Shown here piece after piece: positions 49,382-58,691 of a DNA stretch of 64,000 nt; the stretch's first letter is position 1, and each line of letters starts with the position of its first letter. A model generated the notes under the pieces. That model did not search any database and was not told the DNA's origin. It saw only the letters and a list, made by a program, of their open reading frames with translations. The position numbers and the translations under genes were made by a program. The DNA is from Picochlorum sp. 'celeri' (taxonomy: Eukaryota; Chlorophyta; Trebouxiophyceae): contig JAACMV010000010.1 in NCBI GenBank assembly GCA_010909725.1, forward strand, positions 62,001 to 126,000, read 5' to 3'.

Positions 49382-50905
49382 TTATTTAATTTTAATCTTT
49401 TCTCTATGCTGAACTGTGCCAATGTACGACATCCCCATGACTCCCCATGCGTACACAATTCCAATGGCAGAGTATACTGAAATGAGCATCAATGGAATAA
49501 AAGGCCACCGATCTTTGAATACCATGCCATGTCCAAACGAGCAGTACAGCTCAACAGGCACTATACCCATGAGATATATCTTCTCCAATCTGCTATGCCC
49601 GGCTGTTCTTGATAGAACACCCTCACGCATGAGCCAAGGGACAGCAATGATCAGATATGTCAGCAGCAGAAACACCTTTATCAGGTATTCCTGTGCCTCT
49701 GTGAGCAGCGGGAACAGGGAATAGGTTCCAATCGTTGTCAAGAACATATACAGACCAGCCATACGATCTCCATGCCGAGCCTTGGCCACCATGATGGCCA
49801 TTGGAATGAGTGTCATGAGGATGGCCTTTTCGTGGACATGATAGCCGAACAAAAAGGAACACAAAGAGCAGTACACGACATTCTCCACAAGCGTACCAGG
49901 ATATGGTCTCCGAATGATATGAATGAGTGCTGGCATCATGGCACATACGGTCATGATAAAGGTCGTGGATGATGTCACTTCAGGAAGTACTGAAAAGGAA
50001 CTCATACCCACCAAGCCACCGGTTAAATTTGCCTTGGTGCTGCTCACGAACCTTTCCATTCCAATGCGAGGTAATATAATGGATAATCCTTTGTCTAACG
50101 CAGCATAGAGAGCCCAGAAATTGGGCGCCCAGTATGCATGAACCAGGCCCCTCTGAATAGGGAATAACCGAGAAATAATCTGAGGCAGCATACCTTTTCC
50201 TATGAATGGGCCAAATGACACCACTAATACGCTCAATGAAACAGCAGCTAATGTACTGAATAGCGTGACGCTCTGACCAAGTGGCAGATCCCATAACAGC
50301 CCAAGATAATATGCCCCAAAGGCTGGTGCGACGTACAAGTAAATATGCTTCATGCACAACAGCGCTGTGAAGGTTGCTGTCGCCAGCGCATCATTCCCAT
50401 ACGTTGCAAAATATATTGATAAAGCTAATAAACCCAGCAACATCCCATTGTACTGAAAATGGATGTGGTCCACAATGTAGAGGCCTGGGTGTGCTGCCAC
50501 CAAAAAGACTGCCAATGCCTTCTTGCTAATAGAAGTCCCGTGCATCGCAAACAATGCGCCGAGCACCAGCACAGCTTCTGACATAATGACTGTCAATCGT
50601 TGAAACACGACAGTTGCATCGCTTTCATACCCCAAATTGTCGACATTGACCATGCCAGGGTCCACAAGAGCTCCGCACTGAGACAGAGCCCACTCAAACC
50701 ATGCAAACAGTGGAGGATAATCCAATGTCCATTCTGATGCTGAAGCGCCATCGCTGTACCATTCTCCATATGGTTTCGAGTGCGTTATTGCCAACCAGTT
50801 CCTGTGAACTTCAAAGTCGGTGGACCTGTAGGTTGGAATAAGCAGCACTTTGACCACCAAGGATATCAGATACACCCCAACAATGAGGCCATTATTCTCG
50901 GCCAT
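49382..50905 (-). CDS. ALG8: Dolichyl-P-glucose alpha-1,3-glucosyltransferase ALG8
   Basis: ER multi-pass glucosyltransferase adding the second glucose to the lipid-linked N-glycan precursor. Protein of 507 residues. Luminal loop 1 has [23 protein letters not shown] and [19 protein letters not shown], with the catalytic Asp context shared by ALG6 and ALG8. The later [16 protein letters not shown] motif is also family-typical. [14 protein letters not shown] and [13 protein letters not shown] support ALG8 over ALG6. The start at 50905 ([15 protein letters not shown]) places the first helix at the N-terminus. It is divergent from UPF3 and head-to-tail with PII. Confidence 0.92.
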   Translation of the reverse strand: MAENNGLIVGVYLISLVVKVLLIPTYRSTDFEVHRNWLAITHSKPYGEWYSDGASASEWTLDYPPLFAWFEWALSQCGALVDPGMVNVDNLGYESDATVVFQRLTVIMSEAVLVLGALFAMHGTSISKKALAVFLVAAHPGLYIVDHIHFQYNGMLLGLLALSIYFATYGNDALATATFTALLCMKHIYLYVAPAFGAYYLGLLWDLPLGQSVTLFSTLAAVSLSVLVVSFGPFIGKGMLPQIISRLFPIQRGLVHAYWAPNFWALYAALDKGLSIILPRIGMERFVSSTKANLTGGLVGMSSFSVLPEVTSSTTFIMTVCAMMPALIHIIRRPYPGTLVENVVYCSLCSFLFGYHVHEKAILMTLIPMAIMVAKARHGDRMAGLYMFLTTIGTYSLFPLLTEAQEYLIKVFLLLTYLIIAVPWLMREGVLSRTAGHSRLEKIYLMGIVPVELYCSFGHGMVFKDRWPFIPLMLISVYSAIGIVYAWGVMGMSYIGTVQHREKIKIK

Positions 50906-51113
50906 AGCAGACACGTGTCTTGGAATCTGAAAATGCAGAGTATAATTACATTGGCATCGCCGTGCCTTGGATCTCTTGTAGCCATGACGGTCAGATTGCA
51001 AAACCGCAATTGCGGTCGATGTTCAAAATACGGAATTGCAGTCGATCGAAACAAGGTCACGTCATGGGTTCTAGTAGACAACATTAATCCATTTAGTGAA
51101 AAGAAGATGGACG

Positions 51114-52198
51114 ATGGGACAAGAGAGCGTATCGAATGAGCAGCAAGCACGTTCGAAGAAGAAGCGTCACTCCCAGCCTGGTCTGAAATTGGTTATTCGT
51201 CGACTGCCTGTTGGACTGACTGAGGCTCAATTTCATACGGCATTGGACTCACATGCATGGTCGAAACATGTAGATCGGGTCAATTTCATTCCTGGGAATG
51301 ATAGGTGTGTGATACCTGGACTGGCTCTGGCTTTTTTTATTAATTTTGGCTGATGTGATGGTATGAGAGTCGATATTCTTTATGGGTGGTGTGTAGGAAA
51401 TCATTTATGAGAGATGGGCGGGCGTATTTGAGGTGGAAGGGCCCCAAAGCCATGGTTGGGGATTTCAAAAGAAGCATAGAAGAGGAGGTGTTTTCTGGGG
51501 AGCATGTTGTGGTCATGTATGCTCCGAATCGGCGTGGTGGTGCGCCAACAGGGAAGAAAAATACGTTGGAAGGAACTATAGAGTGTGATAAGGGATTCAA
51601 GGACTTTTGTGCTGCGTTGGAGGCAGCAGAGGGCAAGCCTGTGTATGGCCATCCTGTTGTGTCAACTCAAGAGGAAGAAGGGCAGGGGAATGCAGCTTCT
51701 GCTGAGGCTGTCAAAGTGACTCCACTGATGGAGTTTTTGACGAAGAGGCATCAAGATCAAGTAAAGAATCAAAATAAAGCAAGGACAGGTGATTCAAAGG
51801 GGAGGCTCCCAAAGCAAAAGATGATGAAGGAGAACAACATGATGGAGGGGAAGAAGAGCAGCACTGAGGAGGACAACAAAAACAAGGGAGGGAATCAGAG
51901 AAGAAAGAAGAAGAATCAGAAGAAGAAAGGCGGTGCTCAACAGACCGTGGACGAGAAAAAGCAAGATTCTTCAGGTGGTAAGCCAGTGCCTCCTGCTCAA
52001 GTGCTCAACAAGAAGCCTGCAGCTGGCACTGCCCCCAAAGTTCTCTCTCGAACCGATCAAAAAGTACCAGATGTCTCGGTTCCAGATCCCTCTTCTTCTT
52101 CCACACCTGCCAGAGCAGTGCATGATACACAGAAGAAGAAGACAAAGAAGAAGAAAAAGCCTTCTGGTCTTGGAGGGAAGAAACCTCAAACACAATAA
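51114..52198 (+). CDS. UPF3-like nonsense-mediated decay factor
   Basis: Protein of 330 residues. Exons 51114-51304 and 51397-52198, with a 92-bp intron. The UPF3 RNP-like domain reads LKLVIRRLPVGLTEAQF, VDRVNFIPGNDRKSFMRDGRAYLRW and GEHVVVMYAPNR, the core that binds UPF2. PLMEFLTKRHQDQVKN follows, as in plant UPF3. The rest is a low-complexity, strongly basic tail. The canonical C-terminal exon-junction-binding motif is not obvious. TGTAA is near 52215, within the 3' end of the convergent RUS gene. Confidence 0.88.
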
Positions 52199-52209
52199 TT
52201 ATTTATTTA

Positions 52210-53863
52210 TTACCTGTAAAATATTCTCTCAGTCCTGCTTAATGTGATGGGGTCAATTTGCCATCCAGCTTCCTTCAGTTGCTGGAGGAAGCGAGGCAAT
52301 GCGGATATTGCACGCCGCTCTGCCTTGCTCTTCTCACTCACAGAACAACTCCCTGGGCCGTGCGCGTTCATGTCACTCATCTTTGGCATATCACGCCGCA
52401 TGTACGCAACGACTAAAATCATCTCCAAAATATCTCGTGTCTCCGCATCATGTCGGAGTGTGACAGACACATCTCTTCGTGGAGCATTCTCAACAGAAAG
52501 GAAGTATTTCTTCTTCTTTCTTTGCAATGGCTGTATAAACGCATCAACACTGTCTTTCGTTTTCAAAGATTCCTCTAATGGCATAATAGTCAAAGGATAT
52601 GTCCCTAATGCTGTCAGCGGCGGCAAAACAAGCCTCTCTTGTCTGCTCACCACATCTGGAGTTGGCACATGCCCATGTTCTACCCAAGCCTTGGCAAGAA
52701 ATTCTGCCCTCTCTTTATTCAACGTCCGCAGATGAACCGATCGGAGCTCATTATAAATAGAATACAAATCTGCAGGTACTAAAATCGGAAACAATGCCAG
52801 TGGTAGAAACCTCCGCGCCGTATCATGCCGCCTCACGGCAAGGTTGAGTGATACTGCTAGGGCCAAACCCAGAGTGTCTATAGCCATTTGTTGGGCCTGA
52901 GCTTTTGCTGATATATCTGCAATATTCTCCGACTTTGCAAAGGATTTAAAAAATGCAGGCTGTGTTGCAATATATGTCGTCAATCCTACAGACTTTCCAA
53001 TATTAGCAACTGCTGCCATGGGCAAAAAATATGCCGGCATCAGAGGGGTTAAATAGTCCAGTGCAACTGCTCCTCCGTACACGAGCGAGGAAGCAAATCT
53101 AAATCTCTGCACATCATATACATCTTTTTTTTTCAAAAAAAAGGTCCAGGTATTGCAACAAAAGAAAGAAATCACACATACCTTGAGGTCAGAATCAAAC
53201 GATTCTCCAAACCGTGTCGCAACAGTCAGGCGTCCAAGACGCCCCAACCCATCTTTCAACACCCAATTGATCCCAGCAGCTGCTGGAAGAGTCTTTTTCG
53301 CACCAACACCAACCGCAAGAAGAAGACTTTGAGTAGAGAAAATAGACACCATGGACGAAAACAGCCTGTGCCATCCTCTCCATTTCACATACTCCCAATA
53401 GTCTGCAGAAACACACATAGTATCAGTCACTTGTACAGACAATAATTCACATAAATTCAAATTGTTTACCTGGTGTCACCATATCACGCCTCGGAAAAAA
53501 CGCAGAGTGCAAGCTTTCAATCCGACGCCGAATATGCCTCTGTGCGTCACCCACCCAGGACACGGCCTCCCGAGAAGAAGACACATGCTCCCTCCCATCA
53601 CACTGACTTCCCTCCTTGCCATACTCCTGAATCGCCACTCGCTTACCATCCCAAACATACGCCATCGTCTCTGACGCATTCGTCGCCAACACCCCCATCG
53701 ATGCAGAACAAAACCGTACACCACTGACATGTCCTTCCCAGCAAAACTCCCCACCTTGAACTATTCCAACCGAACCACTACCTCCCTTCTCGCTTCCCAT
53801 ATCTATTGAATTAGTTGAATATCCAACCACTCTCATCCTATGATGCTTCAAACGCATCGACAT
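52210..53863 (-). CDS. RUS (ROOT UVB SENSITIVE, DUF647) family protein
   Basis: Protein of 503 residues from exons 53863-53470, 53402-53182 and 53106-52210 (introns 67 and 75 bp). Exon 2 opens with DYWEYVKWRGWHRLFSSMVSIFSTQSLL, the RUS signature, followed by AAGINWVLKDGLGRLGRL. The third exon continues with VANIGKSVGLTTYIATQPAFFKSFA and ALAVSLNLAVRRHD, the DUF647 core with several membrane-like helices. Plant RUS proteins act in plastid membrane, UV-B response and vitamin B6-related processes; the exact activity is unknown. The first exon is rich in Ser/Arg/Gly with an unconserved sequence. The second intron has no in-frame stop. Confidence 0.9.
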
Positions 53864-54289
53864 TCTACTCCTCTTGTCAGAAATTTTAATGTGGGGTTTA
53901 CATATCCATGCAACCCGACTTTCTACCAAAAATACACCAGGAACCCTCTCGATCCTGAGAAAGATCTTGAAAGATCATTTTCATGCATATTATAAGAAAT
54001 CCATGAGAGAGACAGGATTTTGACATCCATCCAGGGTTTCGAATTCTTCCTTAATGTTCGATTTACGACATCCTGCCATCATCCTCGACACAGACACTGG
54101 ATTCTACTGTCTATAAAGTTAGAAAATATATGTAATTATCAGAGACACAGTCTCTTGTATTGTCGGAGGAGGGAGATGATTGTATTCAGAAATTGCAAGG
54201 CACACTCACTCAACTGCTGCTTCTTTGAATACTCTTTTCAGCACCAAGAATGCATAGTAGTAGAGGAATAAATAATATAAAATACAGTC
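53864..54289. other. Divergent intergenic region, RUS / DHHC protein
   Basis: 426 bp, AT-rich, holding promoters for both genes. Small open frames here have no similarity to anything I know. No RNA gene recognised. Confidence 0.5.
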
Positions 54290-55353
54290 ATGAAGAATAT
54301 CCTTGCCCTTAATGTGTTCAAACAGTGCACATGGTGTTTGAAACGTATTGGCAAAACCACCATGGTGGGCATGGTATTTTTCCTCATCTGTGTGGCTAAT
54401 TATGCGGTATGGAGGCATGTTCTTATTCCTGGTATGGGTAATGTCAATATACTGACTCAGTTGGGCTATGCCATCATGTCTTTCATGTATGGCTCATGTG
54501 TTGCAATGCTGGTGTGGTGTTACATCAGGACTGTGCTGGATAGCCCTGGGGAGGTCCCAGCAGCGTGGTATCCCTTTGAAGACGAGTCTCAGAGACAGTA
54601 TTTGCAACATGATGATGGATATAGGAAATCCGTGTTGGAAGGATATGAGCAGGCATTGGAGCAGGCCACACCAACGGATGGATCCAAATTTCAGTTGGCA
54701 TACATGTATGCCACTCGACCAAGGTGGTGCAAGAAATGCAGGGTACGTGTACGACCTACCATATTTTTAGTTTATTCATCATGGTATCGATTCATATATA
54801 CTATGTGCAGAAATGGAAGCCTCCTCGGTCGCATCACTGCTCCATGATGAATGAATGTGTGCTACGAATGGACCACTACTGCGTCTGGATGGTCAACACC
54901 ATCGGTATGCTGAATTACAAATCGTTCGTTCTATTCCTCATGTGGGCATGCATCGCATGCATCATGAGTGCGGTGCTCCTCTTCAAACCATGCGTTGCAT
55001 TCGTCACATCAACATCTAGTATCCTCCCAGTATGGCCACTGCTCATATCATTCATGTCATTTGTATTCACAGCATCCTTCTCTCTCGCCCTCATTGGGTT
55101 CATCGTCATGCATTGGAATCTGATTGCAAAGAACATGACAACCATAGAAGCGTATGAAAAGGTCCCCATCACACCATGGCCTCATGACAAGGGTGGTTGG
55201 CGAGAGAACTTTTTTGATGTGTTTGGAAGAGATCCCTATGGATGGTGTCTTCCCATTCTCTCTCCCAAAGAAAGGCAGCGATTATTGGAAGAATCGCTTC
55301 ATGCCCCTGCCAACTCTCTTCCTCTCTATCCCCCAACCACCGCACATGTGTAG
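54290..55353 (+). CDS. DHHC-family protein S-acyltransferase with a DHYC core
   Basis: Palmitoyltransferase of 331 residues with four predicted membrane helices (two on each side of the Cys-rich domain). Exons 54290-54742 and 54811-55353, intron 68 bp. The Cys-rich domain spans the splice: RWCKKCR-KWKPPRSHHCSMMNECVLRMDHYCVWMVNTIG. The CxxC, the KPPRSHHCS and the catalytic Cys are intact, but the second His of DHHC is Tyr (DHYC), as in yeast Akr1. A motif like T-T-x-E (MTTIEAYE) and FFDVFG near the C-terminus also fit the family. It should anchor proteins to membranes of the Golgi or plasma membrane. Confidence 0.92.
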
Positions 55354-55508
55354 AAGAATAATCTTTCATTCATTCATTCACTGTTGTTGTAATACAGCGA
55401 GGATCATCCATTCTAGATGGAGGCATACCATGATTATTATTACAGAATACCAAGAAGAACAATGATGATGAATGTCTACTACTACTACTACTATTGCTAC
55501 TATATGAA

Positions 55509-55544
55509 TCATCATCATGATGATGACGATGCCACTGGCCAGTG
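55509..55544. repeat. Two adjacent palindromes in a convergent 3' spacer
   Basis: A perfect 18-bp palindrome of TCATCATCA and TGATGATGA arms (55509-55526) is followed by the 12-bp palindrome CACTGGCCAGTG (55533-55544). They lie between the DHHC gene (plus) and the complex I B15 gene (minus). Confidence 0.75.
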
Positions 55545-55555
55545 CACACAACTCT

Positions 55556-55870
55556 CTATGACTGGTGCTTGGCTGATGGACTCCCCCACATATCCCTCTT
55601 CGGTTTACCCCCAAACGCATCCGTCTTATCAAACTCAAACAACATCATCTGATACACACCATATGGCACAAGAAGACCCCACACCGCTATTCTCCTCAGC
55701 GTTGGTCCATCCCACTCGAATTCCTTTTCAATCGTCTCTCTGCGTGCCCCAAATTCCTCAATATACTTGTTCGATTTCACTGGTAAATTTCCTACGTGTC
55801 TTTTCTGAGTCAGAGTCCCACAAGAGGTGGCTGCTTTCTTAAAAGCTTCTCGCCGGAGTAGAGCCAACAT
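55556..55870 (-). CDS. Complex I B15/NDUFB4-like accessory subunit
   Basis: Mitochondrial NADH dehydrogenase accessory subunit of 104 residues. A basic N-terminal presequence-like stretch (about 30 residues) is followed by SNKYIEEFGARRETIEKEFEW, then one membrane helix (RRIAVWGLLVPYGVYQMML) and a short hydrophilic end with GGKPKRDMWG. This matches the plant B15 (NDUFB4) subunit: N-K-[FY]-I-E-x-[WF]-x-x-x-R-E-N-x-E, one helix and a C-terminal G-[RK]-P-x-R motif. The short length limits certainty. Confidence 0.7.
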   Translation of the reverse strand: MLALLRREAFKKAATSCGTLTQKRHVGNLPVKSNKYIEEFGARRETIEKEFEWDGPTLRRIAVWGLLVPYGVYQMMLFEFDKTDAFGGKPKRDMWGSPSAKHQS

Positions 55871-56173
55871 GATTATTATTATAATAGTCTGCTCGCTGTT
55901 GTCACGATGCCCTAGCGCGAAGGAGACCTTGAGATAAACTTTTTTTATGTAAAATTAAAGTAAGGAGTATGGCACACAAGTGATTGGAGTAACCCCGACT
56001 CATCATCATCATCATGAGTGCGAATGATCATTCGCAGCAACAGAGATCTCTTTCTCCATAGAGAGCTGGCTCCCTTCTCTCATATAGAAAGAGACTAGAT
56101 CTATGTATGATTACATGACAAGAAGAAAGAAGAAAGGACAAAGAAGGATGAAAAAAAGAAAGAAAGAGAGCTA
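55871..56173. other. Spacer with inverted repeats upstream of complex I B15 gene
   Basis: 303 bp. It includes AT-rich promoter-like sequence next to 55871, a (CAT)n stretch at 56000-56013, the 16-bp palindrome GCGAATGATCATTCGC at 56020-56035, and CTCTTTCT/AGAAAGAG arms (56048-56055, 56086-56093). The rest toward 56173 is A/G-rich and is the probable 3' UTR of the RING-CH gene. No gene recognised. Confidence 0.6.
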
Positions 56174-57010
56174 CTACGACATGACATAAAAGCTACTAGC
56201 ATTCCTACTCCTGGGATTATCATATGTATGCTGATTGGAAAGTGTTGCAGAGGTTCTTCTCATCTCGCAGCATACGATGAATGCTCGGCCAATGATCAGC
56301 AGGGGGAGCCCGAAGGCAATGATTCGTAACAAGACGGCTGCCCAGGTGTGCTGGCTGGCATTCAGTCCCAAGACGACCAGAATGACAACAATCACAATGA
56401 TGACAAAGGCAATGATGAAAATGTTGATGAGTGCTTTGTTATTGTTCCTCTGCCTCGTATTTGATCCATCATGAGCCATTCCAGGTAGAATGAATACCCT
56501 AGGAGAGTGATTGTCATCCACCGTGTATCCGTGCCGAGTGACAGATCCTCCAGAGCCAGCATGGTCTGGATCATGCATCTCCTCCTTGAGCTCTGGTAAG
56601 AGTGGCTCTGCATACTTGGCTTTGCAAATTTCACACGAGAGTCTTTGCCTCTCATGAACCCATGATTTCAAGCAATGCAGATGGGCGTATTTCAGCGACC
56701 CATCGCATAGACAGGGTTGCACAAATGATTCAGATTGCTCAGAGGACAGGCATATTCTGCACTCTGCCCCTTTGGCCAAGGTCTTCTTGTTTATCTTCTG
56801 CTGCTGTTTCGCTGCAGCATCACTCTCATCATCATCCCTCATTGCTGCTGCTTCAGAAGAAGAAGAAGAAGATGGAGGCGATGCGTGATCATCATGATGT
56901 GCTCGGGACTGGTCGTTGTCGACAGGCCTGACAACCACACCTGTGCCATGTGTCGCATAACCCTGTTCTTCATCAGTCTGTGTCATTGTATTTCTATGTA
57001 TATGATTCAT
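56174..57010 (-). CDS. RING-CH (MARCH-like) membrane ubiquitin ligase
   Basis: Protein of 278 residues. After a disordered His/Ser/Asp-rich N-terminus, a RINGv domain spans about residues 84-133: AECRICLSSEQSESFVQPCLCDGSLKYAHLHCLKSW and SCEICKAKY, giving the C4HC3 arrangement of MARCH ligases. Two hydrophobic helices follow (INIFIIAFVIIVIVVILVVLG and WAAVLLRIIAFGLPLLII), so the protein sits in an endomembrane with the RING in the cytosol. Substrates are unknown. Confidence 0.92.
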   Translation of the reverse strand: MNHIHRNTMTQTDEEQGYATHGTGVVVRPVDNDQSRAHHDDHASPPSSSSSSEAAAMRDDDESDAAAKQQQKINKKTLAKGAECRICLSSEQSESFVQPCLCDGSLKYAHLHCLKSWVHERQRLSCEICKAKYAEPLLPELKEEMHDPDHAGSGGSVTRHGYTVDDNHSPRVFILPGMAHDGSNTRQRNNNKALINIFIIAFVIIVIVVILVVLGLNASQHTWAAVLLRIIAFGLPLLIIGRAFIVCCEMRRTSATLSNQHTYDNPRSRNASSFYVMS

Positions 57011-57141
57011 TTATAGTCACTGGTCATCGCTGTGGCTTTGTTGGTGTCTAGTTCATTCTTTTCTTTGTGTCCTTAACCAGGGCGAGTACTCTCAAATACT
57101 ACAGCGACACCCGCGTATTCATTCAGTAAACAATATTACAA

Positions 57142-58668
57142 TTATGAAGGGTATTGATTATTATTGGTTTGTAAGAGATTAGCAGAGGTACTTGAGTGTT
57201 TGATTGTTTTGAAGTAGTCTCGGATCTTTCTGCGGGCTGCTTGGATGGCATTTGGGTGCAAGTCCACCGTCTTTTTTTTCTTCTTCTTCTTCTCCTCATC
57301 CTTTTGACTGGGTGCGAGTGATGTATCACATTGTCTCTTCTCCTTCTTCTTCTCGGTAGTATTCGCATTCTCTTCTATGTTGACGTGTGGTGTGTTGCCT
57401 CCTGACATCATGGTGTTGTTCACTCCAGTGTCACAACAATCGTGGTCTTGTTGTGTGGTAGCTGGTTCACGCGGCGGCATCATCATCTGTATCGGTCCCT
57501 TTTGATGATGGCGATGTTCAGAATACAATTTCTTAGAATGTGGATGAACCAGCCCTTTGACGATGCTTTGGATAAGGCCATCATCCAGAGATGGACCCAG
57601 ATGGACGAGGTCATTGCTCTTGGCAAGCTCCTCTGGCAACTCTCTCATGAAGACGGCTCGACCCGACCATACATCATACACGAGAGAATATCGGAATGTT
57701 TGGAAAGCTTTGGCGACATTCGCAACGTAGCCCTCCTTTATGTATGGTTGCCATCGCTTGTTCTGACGAATCTGCCTCAGTGCCTTGTCCATGGTCTTGG
57801 CCCTTGCCACAATCTCATGGGCTCGTTTGAATCCCATCCCGTGTATACTAGGGAGAAAATCACAGCCAGATAGAATGCATAACAAACACATTTGATCATC
57901 TGTCCATCCATCAAATGTCACGGGCTGTGTCCTTTTCTTCAAGCTCGTCTTCTTCTCATCACCAGAGACAAACGCCGCTTTTTCTTCTTCCAACGCCATG
58001 AATCTTTTCACGACATCTTCTGATGGTCCTAAAAGCACATCTTTCCTCAATTCTTCAACGTATCCATCCAGAGAACTTTTAAATAACACTACACTACAAC
58101 CATAGGCAACCAAGTCTGAATCCTCACTCATGATGGCATGTACTCCGCCCTTGTCCACAGGTATGTTTGCCAAATACGCCAACTGCGCATCAGCTTCATA
58201 TGGTGCCACAATGAACTCGATCTGACGCTTCCGGAGTTCGTCTATCAAATCTTTTGCCATGTCATGTGTCACATCAAAAGCCTGTTGCATCATCCGTGCT
58301 GCATCCTGTTGTCGTCCCTGAGACAGGAATTCCATCGCCCTCTCGCGGGCCCTCTCCTTCTTCGCTGCTCTCATAGCTCGAGTCGGTGCCTTGGCTGGCG
58401 ATTGACAACCATCAAATACAAAGACTGGTTCAATGTCATGACTCAACAACATGTTCAACATTCGGATTGGAAATTCCACCCAAGGGGCTTGGGCTCCTGT
58501 CATATTCTTCCATGGTTGTTGATTCATATGAATATCCCAAGCGTAATGTACCCCTCCCCGATGAAGCCATCCTGAGGCATCAATTCCAATTCGTTGGCGC
58601 TCGTATTGTTGAATATGGCGCCGCTCGAGATAATGTTTTGTGTACTGATGGAACCCATCAATACCCAT
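57142..58668 (-). CDS. Exonuclease 1 (FEN1/XPG family)
   Basis: 5'-3' exonuclease/flap nuclease for mismatch repair and end resection, 508 residues. The N-nuclease reads MGIDGFHQYTKHY...IGIDASGWLHRG with the first catalytic Asp, and VFVFDGCQSPAKAPT; the I-nuclease reads FIVAPYEADAQLAYLA and SEDSDLVAYGC with catalytic acids. A helix-hairpin-helix element appears as LSGCDFLPSIHGMGFKRAHEIV. The tail (about 390-508) is low-complexity and basic; a long MLH1/MSH2-binding tail seen in yeast or human EXO1 is mostly absent. The stop is followed at once by TGTAA. The PCCB stop lies 23 bp upstream of its start. Confidence 0.9.
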   Translation of the reverse strand: MGIDGFHQYTKHYLERRHIQQYERQRIGIDASGWLHRGGVHYAWDIHMNQQPWKNMTGAQAPWVEFPIRMLNMLLSHDIEPVFVFDGCQSPAKAPTRAMRAAKKERARERAMEFLSQGRQQDAARMMQQAFDVTHDMAKDLIDELRKRQIEFIVAPYEADAQLAYLANIPVDKGGVHAIMSEDSDLVAYGCSVVLFKSSLDGYVEELRKDVLLGPSEDVVKRFMALEEEKAAFVSGDEKKTSLKKRTQPVTFDGWTDDQMCLLCILSGCDFLPSIHGMGFKRAHEIVARAKTMDKALRQIRQNKRWQPYIKEGYVANVAKAFQTFRYSLVYDVWSGRAVFMRELPEELAKSNDLVHLGPSLDDGLIQSIVKGLVHPHSKKLYSEHRHHQKGPIQMMMPPREPATTQQDHDCCDTGVNNTMMSGGNTPHVNIEENANTTEKKKEKRQCDTSLAPSQKDEEKKKKKKKTVDLHPNAIQAARRKIRDYFKTIKHSSTSANLLQTNNNQYPS

Positions 58669-58691
58669 TGTATATCAAATTACAATTGAAT

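Noticed and set aside
49382..49464. Longer PII frame starting inside ALG8
   Set aside because: It lacks an ATG; the first in-frame ATG is at 49374.
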